Shown here in pieces: positions 17,617 to 26,221 of a DNA stretch of 64,000 nt. Source of the DNA: Pseudomonas psychrophila HA-4 (lineage in GTDB: Bacteria > Pseudomonadota > Gammaproteobacteria > Pseudomonadales > Pseudomonadaceae); contig NZ_ALJC01000018.1 of the NCBI RefSeq assembly GCF_000282975.1, positions 1-64,000 of the forward strand, written 5' to 3'. Both the position numbers and the translations under genes were made by a program. The notes beneath the pieces were generated by a model. That model did no database searches and was not told the DNA's origin. It saw only the letters and a program-made list of their open reading frames with translations. The stretch's first letter is position 1; the number at the start of each line of letters is the position of its first letter.

Positions 17617-18687
17617 ATGTTCAAAGTGTTACGTGATTGGGTCCAGCGCTACTTCTCTGATGAAGAGGCGGTGGTGTTGGCCGTGCTGTTGGTACTGGCT
17701 TTTACCGCCGTGCTGACGTTGGGCGGCATGCTGGCGCCAGTGTTGGCAGGTATGGTGCTGGCGTATCTGATGCAAGGTCTGGTGGTGGCGCTGGAGCGGC
17801 TGCGGGTACCGGCTGCGGCGGCTGTGGGACTGGTGTTCGCGCTGTTTATGGGGGTGTTGCTGGTCTTTATCGTGGTGGTGGTGCCGCTGCTGTGGCATCA
17901 GTTGATCACCCTGTTCAATGAGTTGCCGGGCATGCTGGCTAAGTGGCAGTCATTGCTGTTGCTGTTGCCCGAGCGTTATCCGCACTTGGTGTCGGATGAG
18001 CAGGTGTTGCAGGCCATTGAAGTGGCGCGCGGTGAGATCGGCAAGTTTGGGCAGTTGGCGCTGACGTTCTCGTTGTCGAGTTTGCCGTTGCTGGTCAACA
18101 TCATGATCTATCTGGTTCTGGTGCCGATTCTGGTGTTTTTCTTCCTCAAAGACCGAGCGGTCATTGGCCGTTGGGTGCGTGGTTATTTACCGCGTGAGCG
18201 TGCGTTGATTACCCGAGTGGCTGAGGAAATGAACCGCCAGATTGCTAATTACATTCGCGGCAAAGTTATCGAGATCATTATTTGTGGCGGTGTGACCTAC
18301 ATCGCGTTCGTGACCATGGGCCTCAACTACGCGGCCTTGCTGGCGCTGCTGGTGGGGATCTCCGTCGTAGTGCCGTATGTGGGCGCCGTGGTGGTGACGG
18401 TGCCGGTGCTGCTGATTGCCTTGTTCCAGTGGGGTTGGAGCGACCAGTTCATCTACCTGATGGCGGTGTACGGAATCATTCAGACGCTGGATGGCAACGT
18501 GCTGGTGCCGTTGCTGTTCTCTGAGGCGGTGAGCTTGCACCCCGTTGCGATTATTTGCGCGGTGCTGTTGTTTGGCGGCTTGTGGGGTTTCTGGGGCGTA
18601 TTTTTTGCGATACCGCTGGCGACCCTGTTCAAGGCCGTGCTGGACGCTTGGCCGCGTGAGCAGCAGGTGGTCGCGCCGCTTCTGTAA
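17617..18687 (+). CDS. AI-2E family transporter (PerM/TqsA-like)
   Basis: A 356-residue integral membrane protein with about eight hydrophobic segments in the family's arrangement: three N-terminal helices, a soluble insertion (about 110-150), then a C-terminal helical bundle with the conserved PYVGAVVV and the FGGLWGFWGVFFAIPLA segment. Family members are described as AI-2 exporters or Na+/H+ antiporters; a general permease annotation is safest. It lies just downstream of the tusA-like gene, and the unit ends at a strong bidirectional terminator. Confidence 0.9.
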   Translation: MFKVLRDWVQRYFSDEEAVVLAVLLVLAFTAVLTLGGMLAPVLAGMVLAYLMQGLVVALERLRVPAAAAVGLVFALFMGVLLVFIVVVVPLLWHQLITLFNELPGMLAKWQSLLLLLPERYPHLVSDEQVLQAIEVARGEIGKFGQLALTFSLSSLPLLVNIMIYLVLVPILVFFFLKDRAVIGRWVRGYLPRERALITRVAEEMNRQIANYIRGKVIEIIICGGVTYIAFVTMGLNYAALLALLVGISVVVPYVGAVVVTVPVLLIALFQWGWSDQFIYLMAVYGIIQTLDGNVLVPLLFSEAVSLHPVAIICAVLLFGGLWGFWGVFFAIPLATLFKAVLDAWPREQQVVAPLL

Positions 18688-18703
18688 CCGCTAAATCACA
18701 GGC

Positions 18704-18744
18704 ATAAAAAAGCCCCGGCTCTTAAACAAGAGTCGGGGCTTTTT
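18704..18744. terminator. Bidirectional intrinsic terminator between perM-like gene and acnB
   Basis: AAAAAGCCCCGGCTCTT and AAGAGTCGGGGCTTTTT form a 17-bp stem with one G-T wobble and a 4-base loop. A/T tracts on both sides serve both convergent genes. Confidence 0.92.
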
Positions 18745-18756
18745 CGTTACATCAGC

Positions 18757-21357
18757 TTACGCTTGAATAACCGGGATGTTGGCATTTGCTGCCGACTCAC
18801 GGAATTCGGCGATCTGATCAAAGCTCAGGTAGCGGTACACGTCCGCTGCCATGGTGTTGATCTCTGCCGCGTAGGCCATGTATTCCTCAACGGAAGGCAG
18901 ACGACCCAAGATCGACGCAACCGACGCCAACTCAGCCGAAGCCAGGTAAACGTTCGCACCGTCACCCAGACGGTTCGGGAAGTTACGTGTCGAGGTCGAC
19001 ACAACAGTGGAATTCGGCTCAACGCGTGCCTGGTTACCCATGCACAGCGAGCAGCCTGGCATTTCCATACGAGCGCCAGCTTTGCCGTAGATACCGTAGT
19101 AGCCTTCTTCGGTCAGTTGGTGAGCGTCCATTTTGGTCGGAGGCGACAGCCACAGACGGGTTGGCAGCTGACCTTTGACCTTGTCCAGCAACTTGCCCGC
19201 AGCGCGGAAGTGGCCGATGTTGGTCATGCACGAACCGATGAACACTTCGTCGATCTTCTCGCCGGTAACGCTGGACAGCAGACGAGCGTCATCCGGGTCG
19301 TTTGGCGCGCAGAGCACAGGCTCTTTGATGTCGGCCAGATCGATTTCGATGATGTGCGCGTATTCGGCGTCAGCATCCGCTTCCATCAACTCAGGGTTGG
19401 CAACCCAGGCTTCCATCGCTTGAGCGCGGCGCTCAAGGGTACGAACATCGCCGTAACCTTCAGCAATCATCCAGCGCAGCAGGGTGATGTTGGAGTTCAG
19501 GTATTCGGTGATCGATTCTTTGGACAGCTTGATGGTGCAACCAGCCGCAGAACGTTCTGCCGAGGCGTCGGACAGCTCGAACGCTTGCTCGATGCTCAGG
19601 TTGTCCAGACCTTCGATTTCCAGGATGCGACCCGAGAATTCGTTGATCTTGCCTTTCTTCTCAACGGTCAACAGGCCTTTCTGGATCGCGACGTAAGGAA
19701 TGGCGTGAACCAGGTCGCGCAGGGTGATGCCCGGCTGCATTTCGCCTTTGAAGCGAACCAGAACGGATTCCGGCATGTCCAGTGGCATTACGCCAGTGGC
19801 TGCGGCGAAGGCAACCAGACCCGAACCTGCTGGGAACGAAATGCCCATTGGGAAACGCGTGTGGGAGTCACCACCGGTACCGACGGTGTCCGGCAGCAGC
19901 ATGCGGTTCAGCCAGCTGTGGATGATGCCGTCGCCCGGACGCAGGGATACGCCGCCGCGGGTCATGATGAAGTCTGGCAGGGTGTGGTGCGTGGTCACGT
20001 CGATCGGCTTTGGATACGCCGCGGTGTGGCAGAACGACTGCATTACCAGGTCTGCTGAGAAGCCCAGGCACGCCAGGTCTTTCAGTTCGTCACGGGTCAT
20101 TGGACCGGTGGTGTCCTGAGAACCTACGGTGGTCATCTTCGGTTCGCAGTAAGTGCCTGGACGAACGCCAGTCACGCCGCACGCCTTGCCAACCATTTTT
20201 TGCGCCAGGGTGAAACCCTTGGTGCTTTCAATCGGGGCTTCAGGCTTTTTGAACAGATCGGTAGGACCCAGACCCAGTTCGGCGCGAGCTTTCTCGGTCA
20301 GGCCACGGCCAATGATCAGAGGGATACGGCCGCCAGCACGAACTTCGTCCAACAGAACTGGAGTTTTCAGTTCGAAGGTAGTGATGACTTCGTCAGTGCC
20401 GTGCTTGCAGACTTTGCCTGCGTGCGGGTACAGGTCGATCACGTCGCCCATGTTGATGTTGCTGACGTCGAATTCGATTGGCAGTGCGCCAGCATCTTCC
20501 ATGGTGTTGTAGAAGATTGGAGCGATTTTGCTGCCGAAGCAGAAACCACCGGCACGCTTGTTCGGTACGTAAGGAACGTCGTCGCCGAAGAACCACAGAA
20601 CGGAGTTGGTTGCCGATTTACGCGACGAACCCGTACCGACTACGTCACCGACGTAAGCGATAGGGAAACCCTGGCCGCGCATTTCTTCGATTTGTTTCAT
20701 CGGACCGATGGAGCCTTGAACGTCCGGCACGATGCCATCGCGGGCCATTTTCAGCATGGCCAGGGCGTGCAACGGGATGTCAGGGCGTGACCAGGCGTCT
20801 GGAGCAGGGGACAGGTCGTCGGTGTTGGTTTCGCCGGTGACCTTGAATACGCGCAGGCTGATTTTGTCAGCCAGGGTTGGGCGGTTTTTGAACCACTCGC
20901 CTTCAGCCCAGGACTCAATCACGGCTTTAGCGTGAGCATTGCCATTTTTGGCTTTTTCAGCGACGTCGTGGAAGGCATCAAACATCAGCAGGGTGTGCTT
21001 GAGTTGCGCAGCGGCAACCGGTGCCAGCTCTGCGTCGTCCAGCAGGTCAACCAGGGTCACGATGTTGTAGCCGCCTTGCATGGTGCCAAGCAGTTCAACA
21101 GCGCGTTCTTTGCTGATCAGGGGTGAGGTTGCTTCACCTTTCGCGATGGCGGCCAGGAAGCCGGCTTTTACGTAGGCAGCTTCGTCAACACCAGGTGGAA
21201 TGCGGTTGGTGATCAGGTCAACCAGGAATTCTTCTTCGCCGGCAGGCGGGTTTTTCAGCAGCTCAACCAGGCCTGCAGTTTGTTCGGCGTTAAGCGGCTG
21301 GGGAACGATACCCAGGGCTGCGCGCTCTTCGATATGTTTGCGGTAGGCTTCAAGCAC
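18757..21357 (-). CDS. acnB: Bifunctional aconitate hydratase 2 / 2-methylisocitrate dehydratase
   Basis: The main TCA-cycle aconitase (citrate to isocitrate), also active in the methylcitrate cycle. The start is GTG at 21357 behind GAGGGT on the minus strand, giving 866 residues (E. coli 865). The N-terminal HEAT-like domain (about 1-160, [12 protein letters not shown]) identifies the B type. The three [4Fe-4S] cysteines are in SCMTNIGHF and GCSLCMGNQ. The 5' region of about 400 bases carries a long nested inverted repeat (21478-21616). AcnB is also known as an RNA-binding protein when its cluster is lost. Confidence 0.97.
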   Translation of the reverse strand: MLEAYRKHIEERAALGIVPQPLNAEQTAGLVELLKNPPAGEEEFLVDLITNRIPPGVDEAAYVKAGFLAAIAKGEATSPLISKERAVELLGTMQGGYNIVTLVDLLDDAELAPVAAAQLKHTLLMFDAFHDVAEKAKNGNAHAKAVIESWAEGEWFKNRPTLADKISLRVFKVTGETNTDDLSPAPDAWSRPDIPLHALAMLKMARDGIVPDVQGSIGPMKQIEEMRGQGFPIAYVGDVVGTGSSRKSATNSVLWFFGDDVPYVPNKRAGGFCFGSKIAPIFYNTMEDAGALPIEFDVSNINMGDVIDLYPHAGKVCKHGTDEVITTFELKTPVLLDEVRAGGRIPLIIGRGLTEKARAELGLGPTDLFKKPEAPIESTKGFTLAQKMVGKACGVTGVRPGTYCEPKMTTVGSQDTTGPMTRDELKDLACLGFSADLVMQSFCHTAAYPKPIDVTTHHTLPDFIMTRGGVSLRPGDGIIHSWLNRMLLPDTVGTGGDSHTRFPMGISFPAGSGLVAFAAATGVMPLDMPESVLVRFKGEMQPGITLRDLVHAIPYVAIQKGLLTVEKKGKINEFSGRILEIEGLDNLSIEQAFELSDASAERSAAGCTIKLSKESITEYLNSNITLLRWMIAEGYGDVRTLERRAQAMEAWVANPELMEADADAEYAHIIEIDLADIKEPVLCAPNDPDDARLLSSVTGEKIDEVFIGSCMTNIGHFRAAGKLLDKVKGQLPTRLWLSPPTKMDAHQLTEEGYYGIYGKAGARMEMPGCSLCMGNQARVEPNSTVVSTSTRNFPNRLGDGANVYLASAELASVASILGRLPSVEEYMAYAAEINTMAADVYRYLSFDQIAEFRESAANANIPVIQA

Positions 21358-21477
21358 AGTTATTACCCTCATCATTGGTCCCAAATGGGTGTCCGGGACG
21401 CTCATCCAGGAATGCCAGGCACTCATGCGCTGCGGGGCTTTTTGGGCCGCTTAGCCAGAGTTGCAAGGATTCCCAAC

Positions 21478-21616
21478 AGAAGCTGTTTTCAAAGTTTTAC
21501 GCCTTCCGAACGGGGAGGGTGATGAATATTGATGCGGGTATTTGCAGTGCAAACACCCCGCACCAACACCGTTCTTTAGGATCAACTGTGCTCGTGACGC
21601 TTTGAAAACAGCTTCT
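21478..21616. repeat. 139-bp nested inverted repeat upstream of acnB (MITE-like or leader structure)
   Basis: Outer arms 21478-21494 and 21600-21616 are perfect 17-bp complements (AGAAGCTGTTTTCAAAG). Inside are GAACGG(21508-21513)/CCGTTC(21569-21574) and TGCGGG(21533-21538)/CCCGCA(21557-21562), so the whole block can fold into one long hairpin. AAC is found directly before and directly after the arms, as a 3-base target duplication would be. It lies in the 406-base gap between acnB (minus) and the DUF1289 gene (plus), which holds no other gene. Confidence 0.6.
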
Positions 21617-21763
21617 AACGGACATTGGCGCCTTAAAAGGCAGGCCGATTCTACGGTAAAAATTTGTTAAAGGTAAGTTCGGCCCTGAAGGTTGAGGGGT
21701 GATCTGCGTTAGACAAAGGGCTAACATGGCCGTCTGTTTCGTTCTGCAGTGCTCTATTTCGCC

Positions 21764-22234
21764 ATGTCCAATCAAACCATCAAGACTCCCTGCATCGGCC
21801 TGTGCTCAACGGTTTACGGCGATCTCGTGTGCCGTGGTTGCAAACGCTTCCACCATGAAGTGATCCATTGGAACGGCTACAACGATGATGAAAAGCGGGC
21901 TGTGTGGCTGCGACTTGAGCAGCTTTTGGTGCAAGTCATGGCCGGCAAGGTAGAAGTTTTTGATGTGGCCGCGCTGCGCGGTCAATTGGTGGCGCGCAAA
22001 ATTCGCTTTGTGCCGCATCAATCCGAATATTGTTGGGCTTACCAGTTGATTGCCCGTGGTGCGCGGGTGATCAATCAGTTGGAGATGTACGGCATGGTGT
22101 TGTTGCCGGAATTTCGCGATTGGGGCCTGCCAGAGTTGCGCGACGCCATTGATCGGGAATTCTTCCTTTTGTCCGAAGCCCACTACGAGCGTTACATCGC
22201 GCCGGGTTTTCTCAAGGATGTGATGGGGCAGTAA
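21764..22234 (+). CDS. DUF1289 domain-containing protein
   Basis: The ATG at 21764 begins MSNQTIKTPCIGLCST; an upstream ATG at 21749 is in frame but less likely. The N-terminal 60 residues form the DUF1289 module with four cysteines (CIGLC and CRGCKR), probably a small Fe-S or zinc site, plus the WNGYNDDEKRAVW block. A further region of about 100 residues of unknown function follows. Total length is 156. Its position next to acnB and opposite a universal stress gene is the usual one in Pseudomonas. Confidence 0.85.
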   Translation: MSNQTIKTPCIGLCSTVYGDLVCRGCKRFHHEVIHWNGYNDDEKRAVWLRLEQLLVQVMAGKVEVFDVAALRGQLVARKIRFVPHQSEYCWAYQLIARGARVINQLEMYGMVLLPEFRDWGLPELRDAIDREFFLLSEAHYERYIAPGFLKDVMGQ

Positions 22235-22245
22235 ATTATTTTGTA

Positions 22246-22340
22246 GCCGCTGCCGAAGGCTGCGATGAGGTGCGTAGCGACCCGGCCTCTAAAGGTAAAG
22301 CGAAGGTCCTTCAGCCCTTATCGCAGCTTGCGGCAGCGGC
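22246..22340. repeat. REP doublet (BIME-like), convergent gap
   Basis: GCCGCTGCCGAAGGCTGCGA at 22246-22265 and its near-complement at 22321-22340 (two mismatches) flank about 53 bases. This is the second REP sequence type in this window. Confidence 0.7.
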
Positions 22341-22352
22341 AACACAGTCAGA

Positions 22353-23216
22353 CTAGGCTTTGGCCGCTTTTTGCTCTAGATGCTTGACGATGTCATCCGG
22401 CTTGAGCACTAGGATGTCGCTGTCGAGCTTGTCGATCACGATTTCTGCCGTGTTGCCAATCAACGCCCCGGACAAACCGGTACGCGCGACAGTGCCAATC
22501 ACGGTCACCACGGCGTCGAGCTTTTTAGCAATGTGTTGAATGATAATGTCGGCCGGTCCTTCTTTTATGTGCAGGCGATCGTCATCAATTTCGAACTGGC
22601 GCTGGAATTCTTTGCAGGCGGCCCGGTAACTGGCTTCGTATTCAGTATCAATCGGGTAGCTCGCATCCATCACGGCCAGTGTCGGTGCGGGGTGGGCGCT
22701 GACCACATGCAGTTGGCCGTGGGTCAGGCTGGCGATGCGGAACCCCTGATCAATGATGCTTTTGTGCAAGACCATGTGGTCCTCGTCAGCATTGCCGACG
22801 TCAACCGCTGCCAGCACCACGTCATTGCTCCAGGCGCGGGTGGTTTTGACCAGCAATACGGGGCTTGGACAGTCACGCAGCAGCTTCCAGTCTTCGGGGG
22901 TGAGCAGTAGCCTTTTTAGGATCGATTCACTGACGTGCTGTTTGATCACCAGTGCGCAACCCTCGGCTTGTTGCTCCCGGATGATGGTGGTGTGCAGGTT
23001 CTCGTGCCAGGTTTGTCGTGAGCTTACGCTGAACGCCTCACTTCGCAGGTTGCTCTCCAGCACGCTGAGTAAGCTTGAGTGGTCATGCTCTTTGTCGCAA
23101 ATCAACAGGTGCAAATGCGCTTTGGTGCTTTTGGCGATTTCTTTGGCGCGTTTGAGGGCGAAGCTTTCCATCAGTTGGGGTTCGATGACGACCAAAAGGC
23201 TGCGTATGGTTTGCAT
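22353..23216 (-). CDS. Universal stress protein, tandem UspA domains (UspE-like)
   Basis: Two UspA folds in one chain of 287 residues (about 1-135 and 145-285). The second keeps the nucleotide-binding-like GTVARTGLSGALIGNTAE. I prefer the ATG at 23216 because GGAG on the minus strand is 9 bases upstream of it; the in-frame ATG at 23222 is only 3 bases from that site. A perfect Anr/FNR box lies upstream with a -10 element at class II spacing, so induction by oxygen limitation is likely. Related Anr-controlled Usp proteins in P. aeruginosa support anaerobic survival. Confidence 0.88.
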   Translation of the reverse strand: MQTIRSLLVVIEPQLMESFALKRAKEIAKSTKAHLHLLICDKEHDHSSLLSVLESNLRSEAFSVSSRQTWHENLHTTIIREQQAEGCALVIKQHVSESILKRLLLTPEDWKLLRDCPSPVLLVKTTRAWSNDVVLAAVDVGNADEDHMVLHKSIIDQGFRIASLTHGQLHVVSAHPAPTLAVMDASYPIDTEYEASYRAACKEFQRQFEIDDDRLHIKEGPADIIIQHIAKKLDAVVTVIGTVARTGLSGALIGNTAEIVIDKLDSDILVLKPDDIVKHLEQKAAKA

Positions 23217-23254
23217 GTCCATTGACTCCACGAGTAATAAGGGGGAATGCAGTC

Positions 23255-23297
23255 ACTATAGTTGCTTGCCAGTTAGGCCTGCGTTGATACATATCAA
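23255..23297 (-). promoter_or_regulatory. Anr/FNR box and -10 element of the universal stress gene
   Basis: TTGATACATATCAA at 23284-23297 matches the FNR/Anr consensus TTGAT-N4-ATCAA exactly. On the minus strand TATAGT at 23255-23260 lies where the -10 of a class II (-41.5) promoter should be, with a predicted start near 23248 and a leader of about 32 bases. Confidence 0.85.
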
Positions 23298-23306
23298 GCT
23301 GCGCGG

Positions 23307-23335
23307 TTGGTGCTGCGGCACGGGGTCCGTATAAT
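23307..23335 (+). promoter_or_regulatory. Sigma70-type promoter of miaE
   Basis: TTGGTG (23307-23312), a 17-base spacer and TATAAT (23330-23335), about 100 bases upstream of the miaE start. Confidence 0.55.
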
Positions 23336-23436
23336 CGGCGCCTTTCGCCTCGTCCAGCCTTTGTGAGCCTCATGTCAGCGATTCTTCAAAACACGTTCGG
23401 CCCGTTGTGCAATCTCCAGTGTTCGGGGGTGCGTGC

Positions 23437-24045
23437 ATGAACCTTCCTGAAATCCATGAGTTTCTGGGTTGCCGCACGCCGGATGGCTGGATTGCGGCCG
23501 CGTTGGCGGATCAGGAAACCCTGCTGATCGACCACAAAAATTGCGAATTCAAGGCCGCTAGCACGGCGCTGAGTTTGATCGCCAAGTACCACTCGCATGT
23601 TGACCTGATCAACATGATGTCGCGTCTGGCGCGTGAAGAATTGGTGCATCACGAGCAAGTCATGCGCCTGATGAAAAAGCGCAAGATCGAGTTGCGTCAG
23701 CTGTCGGCTGGCCGTTACGCCTCGGGTCTGCGCAAAGTGGTCCGCAATCACGAGCCGGTCAAGCTGGTCGATACACTGGTGGTCGGTGCATTTATCGAGG
23801 CGCGCAGTTGTGAGCGTTTCGAAGCGTTAGTGCCGCATTTAGACGACGAACTCGGTAAATTTTACTTCGGCCTGCTCAAGAGCGAAGCACGACACTTTCA
23901 GGGCTATCTGAAGCTGGCGTATCAATACGGTGACGCCAAGGACATTGCTCAGGTCATCGAGCGCGTGCGAACTGCTGAGCAAGAACTGATCGAATCCCCC
24001 GATATTGAATTCCGCTTCCACAGCGGTGTGCCAGCACTGTCTTAA
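23437..24045 (+). CDS. miaE: tRNA-(ms2io6A)-hydroxylase MiaE
   Basis: A non-haem diiron monooxygenase that hydroxylates the isopentenyl group of ms2i6A37 in tRNAs reading UNN codons. The ATG at 23437 gives 202 residues (MNLPEIHEFLGCRTPDGW). Diiron ligands are visible in REELVHHEQV (ExxH) and in the second helical pair (IEARSCERFEAL and SEARHFQGYL). The gene is monocistronic, with its own promoter in the divergent region shared with the universal stress gene. Confidence 0.93.
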   Translation: MNLPEIHEFLGCRTPDGWIAAALADQETLLIDHKNCEFKAASTALSLIAKYHSHVDLINMMSRLAREELVHHEQVMRLMKKRKIELRQLSAGRYASGLRKVVRNHEPVKLVDTLVVGAFIEARSCERFEALVPHLDDELGKFYFGLLKSEARHFQGYLKLAYQYGDAKDIAQVIERVRTAEQELIESPDIEFRFHSGVPALS

Positions 24046-24065
24046 GCCTTCCCTAAATCAAGGGT

Positions 24066-24086
24066 CGGAGCGGGCTTGCTCGCGAT
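24066..24086. repeat. Single REP-like unit
   Basis: CGGAGCGGGCTTGCTCGCGAT carries the GCTTGCTCGCGAT core of Pseudomonas REPs, 20 bases after the miaE stop. The remaining 110 bases before the marR promoter show no gene. Confidence 0.6.
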
Positions 24087-24199
24087 GGTGTCGGTGCGGT
24101 TCACCAAAGAAACGCATCGTCAACATCGCTGGCAAGTCAGGCGCCTACGCCTTTATGTGGCTGAAAAATAACCATATAGATAGCAAGCTAATAATAGCC

Positions 24200-24253
24200 T
24201 TGACATTAGCTGCCTAAGCAGTAACATTTGGACACATTACTGCTTAGGCAGCT
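24200..24253 (+). promoter_or_regulatory. Promoter and inverted-repeat operator of the marR-emr operon
   Basis: TTGACA (24200-24205) with TAACAT (24222-24227) 16 bases downstream forms the promoter. AGCTGCCTAAGCAGTAA (24208-24224) is repeated as a perfect inverted copy at 24237-24253 with 12 bases between. Each arm is itself nearly palindromic (CTGC..GCAG), as for two MarR dimer sites. The first arm lies in the spacer and -10, the second downstream of the start, an ideal position for autorepression. Confidence 0.8.
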
Positions 24254-24266
24254 TTCTGGTGTCCTA

Positions 24267-24740
24267 ATGAAACACTTTCACCCTGATGATTTTCAAAACT
24301 GCATCCTGGGCCTGCTCTTGGGGCGTGCAGCCATTCTTAAAGATCGCATTATCGACAGCCATATGGAGCCTTTCGGCATCACGGCGGCGCAGTTCAAAGT
24401 GTTGATCATCATGGAGCAGTGTGATGTCGATACGCCGGCTGAGCTCTGTCGCAATCTATCTGTCGACAGCGGTTCGATGACCCGCATGCTTGATCGTCTT
24501 GAGCAAAAAAACTTGCTCATTCGCCAGCGCTCTGAGGCTGACAGGCGCCAGGTTCGGCTGGTCTTGACTGAGGAAGGGCAGGGGCTGGTTGCTCTGTTGC
24601 CGAAGATTGGTGCTGATGCCATGAATCAGTTGGCCGGTGCCATTACCCCGCAGGAGCTGCAAAGCCTGGAACAGATCCTCAAAAAAATACTGCTGGGGGC
24701 CGGTGATCCGATCACTATCCAACGCTTGGGTGAAAAATGA
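24267..24740 (+). CDS. MarR-family repressor of the adjacent efflux operon
   Basis: A 157-residue winged-helix repressor. The ATG at 24267 is chosen because the longer frame from 24228 would start inside the operator. The recognition-helix region is DVDTPAELCRNLSVDSGSM, and the wing carries the characteristic EADRRQVRLVLTEEG. MarR dimers release DNA when they bind phenolic or other small ligands. It probably represses its own four-gene operon through the 17-bp inverted repeat just upstream. Its stop overlaps the next start (ATGA). Confidence 0.92.
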   Translation: MKHFHPDDFQNCILGLLLGRAAILKDRIIDSHMEPFGITAAQFKVLIIMEQCDVDTPAELCRNLSVDSGSMTRMLDRLEQKNLLIRQRSEADRRQVRLVLTEEGQGLVALLPKIGADAMNQLAGAITPQELQSLEQILKKILLGAGDPITIQRLGEK

Positions 24741-26206
24741 GCATCAGAACGCTACGAACAGGCTTAAGCCTGATGTGTGTGTCCCTTGCGTTGGCCAGTT
24801 GTGCCAGCTACAGCGGGTTGGCAACAGAAGGCACGAGCCTGCATGCCAGAGACCTCAACGCTACCCAAGCCCTGAGTGGCGTTAATGTGAGCCCCGCTGC
24901 TTGGCCAGAAAGAAACTGGTGGAAACGCTTGGGAGATGGACAGCTTGACGGTCTGATTGACGAAGCCTTGCGCGACAGCCCGGACATGCAAATAGCCAGC
25001 GCGCGTGCCCATCAGGCGACAGCAGCAGCGGGTGCGGCGAATGCGGAGCGCATGCCGACATTGAACGCAGAAGCTGATGTCACGCGCTCCCGTTTGTCGC
25101 GCTCGCAAGATCCTACGGGCAAGGGTGGCCGTTATGACACAGTGCGCGACATCGGTCTGACCTTTAATTACACCTTCGACCTGTGGGGCGGTCAGCGTGA
25201 TGCGTGGGAAGCTGCATTGGGCGAAGCGCGTGCTGCTGAAGTAGACGCTCAGGCCGCGAGCCTCACGCTGGCCGCTGATGTGGCACGCGCCTATAGCAAT
25301 CTTGGTCATGCCTACAGCGTTCGGGACCTCTCGAACGATGACCTGCAGCGTACCCGCAAAATGCTCGATTTGAGCAAGCAGCGTCTGCAAGCGGGCATCG
25401 ACAGCCAGTATCAGTACCAGCAAACCGAAAGCCTTGAAGCCAGCTCTCAAGAGCAACTGATTAATGCTGAGAAACAACTCAAAAGTGCGCACATCGCCCT
25501 GGCAGTGTTGTTAGGCAAAGGGCCAGATCGCGGTTTTGAGATCGCCAAGCCGAACATTCTATCGCCAGCGGCGGTTGCGTTACCGAGCACATTGCCCGCC
25601 GAACTGCTGGGGCGTCGTCCCGATATAGTCGCGGCGCGCTGGCGGGTCGAGGCGGCCAGTAAAAATATTGCCGCTGCCAAAACCCGCTTTTACCCCAACC
25701 TCAACCTGACGGCCGCTGCGGGCACTCAGTCGTTGCTGGGGGATGCATTGTTTGGTTCGGCCAGTCGCTTCATGAATATTGCGCCGGCCATTTCGCTGCC
25801 GATTTTTGATGGCGGTCGCTTGCGAGCAGGGCTTGACGCCGAAGACGCTAATTACGATTTGGCGGTCGCGCAGTACAACAAAACCTTGGTCGCAGCGCTG
25901 GGCGATGTCAGCAACACGCTTGAGCAGTTGAACGCCATGAGTCAGCAAATCAGCACGCAAAAACGCGCAGCCGATATTGCCCAAGATTCTTACAACAGTG
26001 GGGTGCAGCGTTACGAATCTGGCGTGGGCAATTACTTGGATGTCCTCAGCATTGAGCAGCAATTGCTCCAGGCCCAACGCCAGTTGGCTGACCTGAATGC
26101 CGAACAGATCGATCTTTCGATTCAATTGATGCAAGCCCTGGGCGGTGGCTTTGAGCCCGGGAACACGGCCTCAGCCGTTCCTTCTCAAGCCTCCCTGGCA
26201 GAATAA
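24737..26206 (+). CDS. Outer-membrane efflux lipoprotein (OprM/NodT family)
   Basis: A TolC-like channel protein of 489 residues with a lipoprotein signal (MSIRTLRTGLSLMCVSLA, lipobox LASC, Cys22). Two repeated OEP domains follow (about 55-260 and 290-475). The first contains the coiled-coil periplasmic helices, and the second GRRPDIVAARWRVEAASKN, typical of RND/MFS outer-membrane factors. It supplies the exit duct for the EmrAB pump encoded next, forming a tripartite exporter across both membranes. The start overlaps the marR stop. Confidence 0.93.
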   Translation: MSIRTLRTGLSLMCVSLALASCASYSGLATEGTSLHARDLNATQALSGVNVSPAAWPERNWWKRLGDGQLDGLIDEALRDSPDMQIASARAHQATAAAGAANAERMPTLNAEADVTRSRLSRSQDPTGKGGRYDTVRDIGLTFNYTFDLWGGQRDAWEAALGEARAAEVDAQAASLTLAADVARAYSNLGHAYSVRDLSNDDLQRTRKMLDLSKQRLQAGIDSQYQYQQTESLEASSQEQLINAEKQLKSAHIALAVLLGKGPDRGFEIAKPNILSPAAVALPSTLPAELLGRRPDIVAARWRVEAASKNIAAAKTRFYPNLNLTAAAGTQSLLGDALFGSASRFMNIAPAISLPIFDGGRLRAGLDAEDANYDLAVAQYNKTLVAALGDVSNTLEQLNAMSQQISTQKRAADIAQDSYNSGVQRYESGVGNYLDVLSIEQQLLQAQRQLADLNAEQIDLSIQLMQALGGGFEPGNTASAVPSQASLAE

Positions 26207-26221
26207 TTTCAGGTACTCGTC

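Noticed and set aside
18763-20058. Long open frame (431 codons) opposite acnB
   Set aside because: It lies wholly antisense to acnB, has no recognisable domain, and is explained by the codon bias of the real gene.
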